Shown piece after piece: positions 61,273 to 64,000 of a DNA stretch of 64,000 nucleotides. The notes beneath the pieces were generated by a model. That model worked only from the letters and a program-made list of their open reading frames with translations, ran no database searches and was not told the origin of the DNA. This stretch comes from Desulfogranum mediterraneum DSM 13871 (lineage in GTDB: Bacteria; Desulfobacterota; Desulfobulbia; Desulfobulbales; Desulfobulbaceae). Location of the stretch: positions 62,001 through 126,000 of the forward strand of contig NZ_KE387007.1 of assembly GCF_000429965.1 (NCBI RefSeq), read 5' to 3'. Within the stretch, counting starts at the first letter, position 1. Every line of letters starts with the position of its first letter. Both the position numbers and the translations under genes were made by a program.

Positions 61273-63564
61273 CTACAGTTTCCATTCATGCAGGAGTCGT
61301 TGGGCTTCGGCTCGTTCAGGGAAGGACTGTTTCTGGGTCAGGGCCTGTTCGAGCTGCTGGATAGCCTCCTCCTGCTTCCCTTCGCCCTGGAGGGCCAGGG
61401 CCAGGTGATAGCGGAGAATGGGGTTGCCCTTGTCCTGTTCAACGGCCTGGCTGAACTCGTTACGGGCCAGGCTGAAAGATTTACGTTTATAATGGACCCA
61501 ACCCAGGGTGTCAATGATGTGGGCATTGTTGGGCTGCTCCTGCTTGGCGATCATGGCCAGGCGCAGTGCTTCTCCCAGGTCCGGTTCCGGGCTCTCTGCA
61601 ATCAGCCAGGCAAGGTTGTTGGCAGCCGGGGCAAAGTTGGGGTTGATGGTGAGGATCTTCCGATACGACTCCCGGGCCAGTTCCAGCTGGCCGGTCTGTT
61701 CATAGATGGTTCCCAGGCCCATGTGGGCGCTAACGGCGTCAGGTTGACGGCTCAGGAGTTCTTTGTACTCGGCGATGGCCTGCTCGGTTTTCCCCTGCCT
61801 GATCAGAATCAGGGCGCTCATGGCATAGGACTGTGGGTTCTCAGGGGCCAGGGCCTGGGCCTTTCTATAGGCTGCCAAGGCCTCTTCTGGCTGGTTGGAG
61901 CTGAGCAAGAGGTTGGCGAACAGAATCTGGAGAGCACCGCTTTCCGGCGCCTTGTCCAGTTGTTTGCGGGTCATGGTGATCAGGGCTTGCCGGTCGCTGC
62001 CTGCCTGCTGGGCCAGCTTGAGGACAAAGCCGAAGGCCTTGGCATTGCCCGGCTGAACGGCAAGAACCCGTTCAAAGGCATCCCTGGCCTTGTCCGGCTG
62101 TTTCAGGCCGAGGTAGGCCAGGCCCAGGCTGCCGAGGATCTCGACATTGTCAGGAACCTTGGTGTCCAGCTCGCTGAACATCTTTTGGGCATTTTCAAAG
62201 TCTTTGGAAAAGAGCACGCTCTTGGCCAGAATCATGGCGGCCTGGAAATTTTTTTGATCAAGCTTCAGCGCGGTGGCAGCCTCTTTTTTCGCTTCTTCGA
62301 AGTTGCCCTCCTGCAGGAAGAGCAGTGCCAGCATGGAGCGGGCCTTGGCGTGGGTCTGATTGCGACTGATGGTTTCCAGGAGTGCGTTTTTGGCAAGGTC
62401 TGTCTGTTTCAGGTTGCTGTGGGCAATGGCCTTTACAAAAAAGGTTTCATCCCATCTGGGATAGTCGTTGCTCAGCTTATCCGCAATTTCCAGAGCCTCT
62501 GCCGGCTTGCCCTCTTTGAGCAGGAATTTCGCCTGGACCAGCTTTGCCCCGCCATTTTTGGGGTTGGTGGCAAGAATCTCAGCCATGAGCTTCCTGGCCT
62601 GTTCAAATTTTCCGCGACTGAAATAAAAATCAGCCAGTTTGGCCTTGATGTTTTCCGGGCTCTCCGAGGCCGCAATCGCCTCTGTGTACAGCTGTTCTGC
62701 CTGGCTGTCTTTTTTCTGTTTGGCGTAGAACTCGGCAACAGATGCCTTTAAGCCGATATCTTTTGGAGCGATTTCCATGGCCTTGAGGAGATCCTGTTCC
62801 GCACCTGCAAGGTCGTTGTTACGGAGGGCAAGGTTGGCCATCTGCAGATAGGGCTGGGGTGATTCAGGGAAGGCGGCCGCCATCCGGGTGAGTGTGCTCT
62901 TGGCCTTGTCCAGCTGCTTTTGGCTGAGATAGAAGGAGACCAGGGTGATGTAGTTTCCCTGTTTCTGGTCATTGAGGTCCAGGGCCTTGATAAAGGCTGC
63001 CTCAGCAGCAGGAGCTTTTTTGGCAACAGCCAGTACCCTGCCTTTAATGGTGTAGAGCCGATCTTCCGTCGGTGCCAGGGCAATAGCCTTGTCTATGTTG
63101 CTCAAGGCCTGCTCCGGGCTGTTGTCAAGGAGTTCAAGGTTGGCTGCAAGGGCCAGGCCATCAATGTTTTCCGGGTCCTGGCCAAGGATTTCCTCAATGA
63201 GTCTTCTGGAGTCCTCTTTTTGCTGGCTGAGCAGATAGAACTCTGCGGTTTTTACCTTGGCATCAAGGTTGTCGGGATCCAGGGTCGCAGCACGTTGCAG
63301 CTCTCCAAAGGCCTGGCGGGGGTCACCGCTCTTGAGGTAGAGCAGGCCGAGCTGGTAGCGCGCATCAGCGAACTTGGGATCGATCTGGATGGCATTTCGC
63401 AGCTCGATGATGGCTGCCTCGGGCTTGTCCTCATCCAGGTAGATCATTGCCTTTTTAAAGTGGACCTCCTTGTCCTTGGCCGGATCTGAACAGCCGGCAG
63501 TGAGGGCCAGAAAAGCAATGAGCACAGTGGCTACAAGCGAAAAGGCAAGGTTTTTTAAGCGCAT
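61273..63564 (-). CDS. prsT: TPR-repeat lipoprotein, PEP-CTERM/EPS associated (PrsT-like)
   Basis: 763 aa. Lipoprotein signal MRLKNLAFSLVATVLIAFLA with lipobox LTAGC (Cys about 25). Almost the entire mature protein is TPR repeats (about 17 to 20), with VHFKKAMIYLDEDKPEAAIIELRNAIQIDPKFADARYQLG at the start. The N-terminus matches PrsT-type TPR lipoproteins tied to exosortase/PEP-CTERM exopolysaccharide loci, and a Wza-like gene diverges next to it. AAGGAGATGG precedes the ATG. TPRs would scaffold the envelope export complex. Confidence 0.88.
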   Translation of the reverse strand: MRLKNLAFSLVATVLIAFLALTAGCSDPAKDKEVHFKKAMIYLDEDKPEAAIIELRNAIQIDPKFADARYQLGLLYLKSGDPRQAFGELQRAATLDPDNLDAKVKTAEFYLLSQQKEDSRRLIEEILGQDPENIDGLALAANLELLDNSPEQALSNIDKAIALAPTEDRLYTIKGRVLAVAKKAPAAEAAFIKALDLNDQKQGNYITLVSFYLSQKQLDKAKSTLTRMAAAFPESPQPYLQMANLALRNNDLAGAEQDLLKAMEIAPKDIGLKASVAEFYAKQKKDSQAEQLYTEAIAASESPENIKAKLADFYFSRGKFEQARKLMAEILATNPKNGGAKLVQAKFLLKEGKPAEALEIADKLSNDYPRWDETFFVKAIAHSNLKQTDLAKNALLETISRNQTHAKARSMLALLFLQEGNFEEAKKEAATALKLDQKNFQAAMILAKSVLFSKDFENAQKMFSELDTKVPDNVEILGSLGLAYLGLKQPDKARDAFERVLAVQPGNAKAFGFVLKLAQQAGSDRQALITMTRKQLDKAPESGALQILFANLLLSSNQPEEALAAYRKAQALAPENPQSYAMSALILIRQGKTEQAIAEYKELLSRQPDAVSAHMGLGTIYEQTGQLELARESYRKILTINPNFAPAANNLAWLIAESPEPDLGEALRLAMIAKQEQPNNAHIIDTLGWVHYKRKSFSLARNEFSQAVEQDKGNPILRYHLALALQGEGKQEEAIQQLEQALTQKQSFPERAEAQRLLHEWKL

Positions 63565-63668
63565 GTTCTCCCCATCTCCTTAAGAGTAAAAGAAAAAGTA
63601 TTGTGATGAATGGTAGCAGACTATGGGTCAAAACAAAAGTATGCTTTTTGACCTGGAGTTAAATGATT

Positions 63669-63690
63669 GCCTCCCCGTAGGGGGGCTTTT
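63669..63690 (+). terminator. Hairpin with T-tract in prsT/wza divergent region
   Basis: gcctccc pairs with ggggggc (7 bp, loop cgta; 63669-63686) and is followed by tttt. It reads as an intrinsic terminator on the plus strand, yet no plus-strand gene lies just upstream. Confidence 0.4.
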
Positions 63691-63702
63691 CAGAGAAAAA
63701 AG

Positions 63703-63730
63703 TTGCAATGTGTTTTAGGTTCACTATACA
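63703..63730 (+). promoter_or_regulatory. Candidate sigma-70 promoter for the export gene
   Basis: ttgcaa (63703-63708), 16-base spacer, tataca (63725-63730), about 58 bases before the ATG at 63789. Confidence 0.4.
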
Positions 63731-63788
63731 TTTAACTTATTATAGGTCAAATATTTTTGGAGCAACTTTACTCGAGAATGGAGTGGTG

Positions 63789-64000
63789 ATGAGCAGACAA
63801 CCTGTAGCGGTACGCACTTGGCTAGTTGTGGTTTGGGCTATGATAAGCCTGTTGGCTCAACCATGCTTTGCGGCGGAATCCACCGGAGATGTGCCCGTAG
63901 ACAGGGCGATGAAGGAGCAACTCCGCAAGGAGATCATGGGTGATGCCGTTCCGCTGAAGGTGGACGAGGAGTATGTCATCGGTTATCGAGATATCCTTTT
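63789..64000 (+). CDS. Polysaccharide export protein, Wza/BexD-like (5' part, cut by window edge)
   Basis: 70 codons are visible from ATG 63789 (GGAG upstream). The signal peptide includes WLVVVWAMISLLAQPCFAAE (cut about 32). The last visible residues EEYVIGYRDIL match the start of the poly-export domain (usually YxIGPGDxLxI). It would form the outer-membrane exopolysaccharide export pore. The rest lies beyond the window. It diverges from prsT, indicating the start of an exopolysaccharide locus. Confidence 0.78.
   Translation, partial: MSRQPVAVRTWLVVVWAMISLLAQPCFAAESTGDVPVDRAMKEQLRKEIMGDAVPLKVDEEYVIGYRDIL

Overview
The window is about 60% GC chromosomal sequence. The gene set suggests an anaerobic Desulfobacterota bacterium, probably Desulfobulbales-like; this taxonomic call is inference. 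The evidence is a glycyl-radical hydroxyproline dehydratase with its activase, an oxygen-labile Fe-S serine deaminase, selenocysteine use (selD itself carries an in-frame TGA), pta-ackA, a multiheme cytochrome c quinol enzyme, and a PEP-CTERM/exopolysaccharide locus at the right end. There are no phage genes, insertion sequences or CRISPR arrays. The window looks like core genome with a few lineage-specific islands.

Layout. 1-2.1 kb: hypD (cut by the window edge) and its activase. 2.2-3.6 kb: nfeD-qmcA membrane pair. 3.9-6.2 kb: small exported proteins facing a membrane-anchored XRE regulator with an EF-hand-like loop. 6.4-9.3 kb: CBS-ACT protein, methyltransferase and glycosyltransferase. 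9.3-11.7 kb: a divergent FtsH and a small membrane protein. 12-14.4 kb: ilvB-ilvN. 14.7-15.97 kb: queuosine-precursor transporter behind a probable preQ1-I riboswitch, plus an exported tautomerase-like protein. 16.0-16.5 kb: a MITE-like palindromic repeat and a probable hidden selenoprotein gene. 16.7-19.3 kb: L-serine deaminase and amino-acid permease. 19.4-24 kb: lipoprotein, tRNA-CAU, groES-groEL, ilvE. 24-29.7 kb: AI-2E family permease, STAS-like protein, and pta-ackA behind a GntR-type operator. 29.7-34.4 kb: methyltransferase, then ferredoxin, a CydA-like subunit and a CydA-octaheme fusion. 34.7-38.6 kb: purF, Sec-containing selD, M20/M42 peptidase. 38.6-42.7 kb: ispDF, RNase P RNA, RNase HI, zinc-ribbon protein, Nif3-like protein, second tRNA-CAU. 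42.8-52.3 kb: M48-TPR protease, degenerate HD-GYP protein, DUF1499 protein, surE, endonuclease IV, fibronectin-III protein, MTA/SAH deaminase. 52.6-59.5 kb: ychF, OB-HD exoribonuclease-like protein, holB-ricT-metG, yggT, DUF167. 59.7-64 kb: a triosephosphate-isomerase homologue lacking the catalytic glutamate, hpt, a PrsT-like TPR lipoprotein and the start of a Wza-like export protein.

How parts fit together. SelD makes the selenium donor for selenocysteine and is itself a candidate selenoprotein, which makes the second in-frame TGA gene (16292-16525) more credible. Both TGAs are followed at nearly the same distance by a G-loop hairpin. Pta and AckA turn acetyl-CoA into acetate and ATP; serine deaminase plus permease feed pyruvate into that route. 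The CydA-like pair with eight c-type heme motifs looks like a quinol-linked redox complex whose partner is not obvious from the window. The items most worth following up are the hidden selenoprotein, the cytochrome bd-like/octaheme complex, the preQ1 riboswitch, the EF-hand XRE regulator and the inactive-looking TIM.
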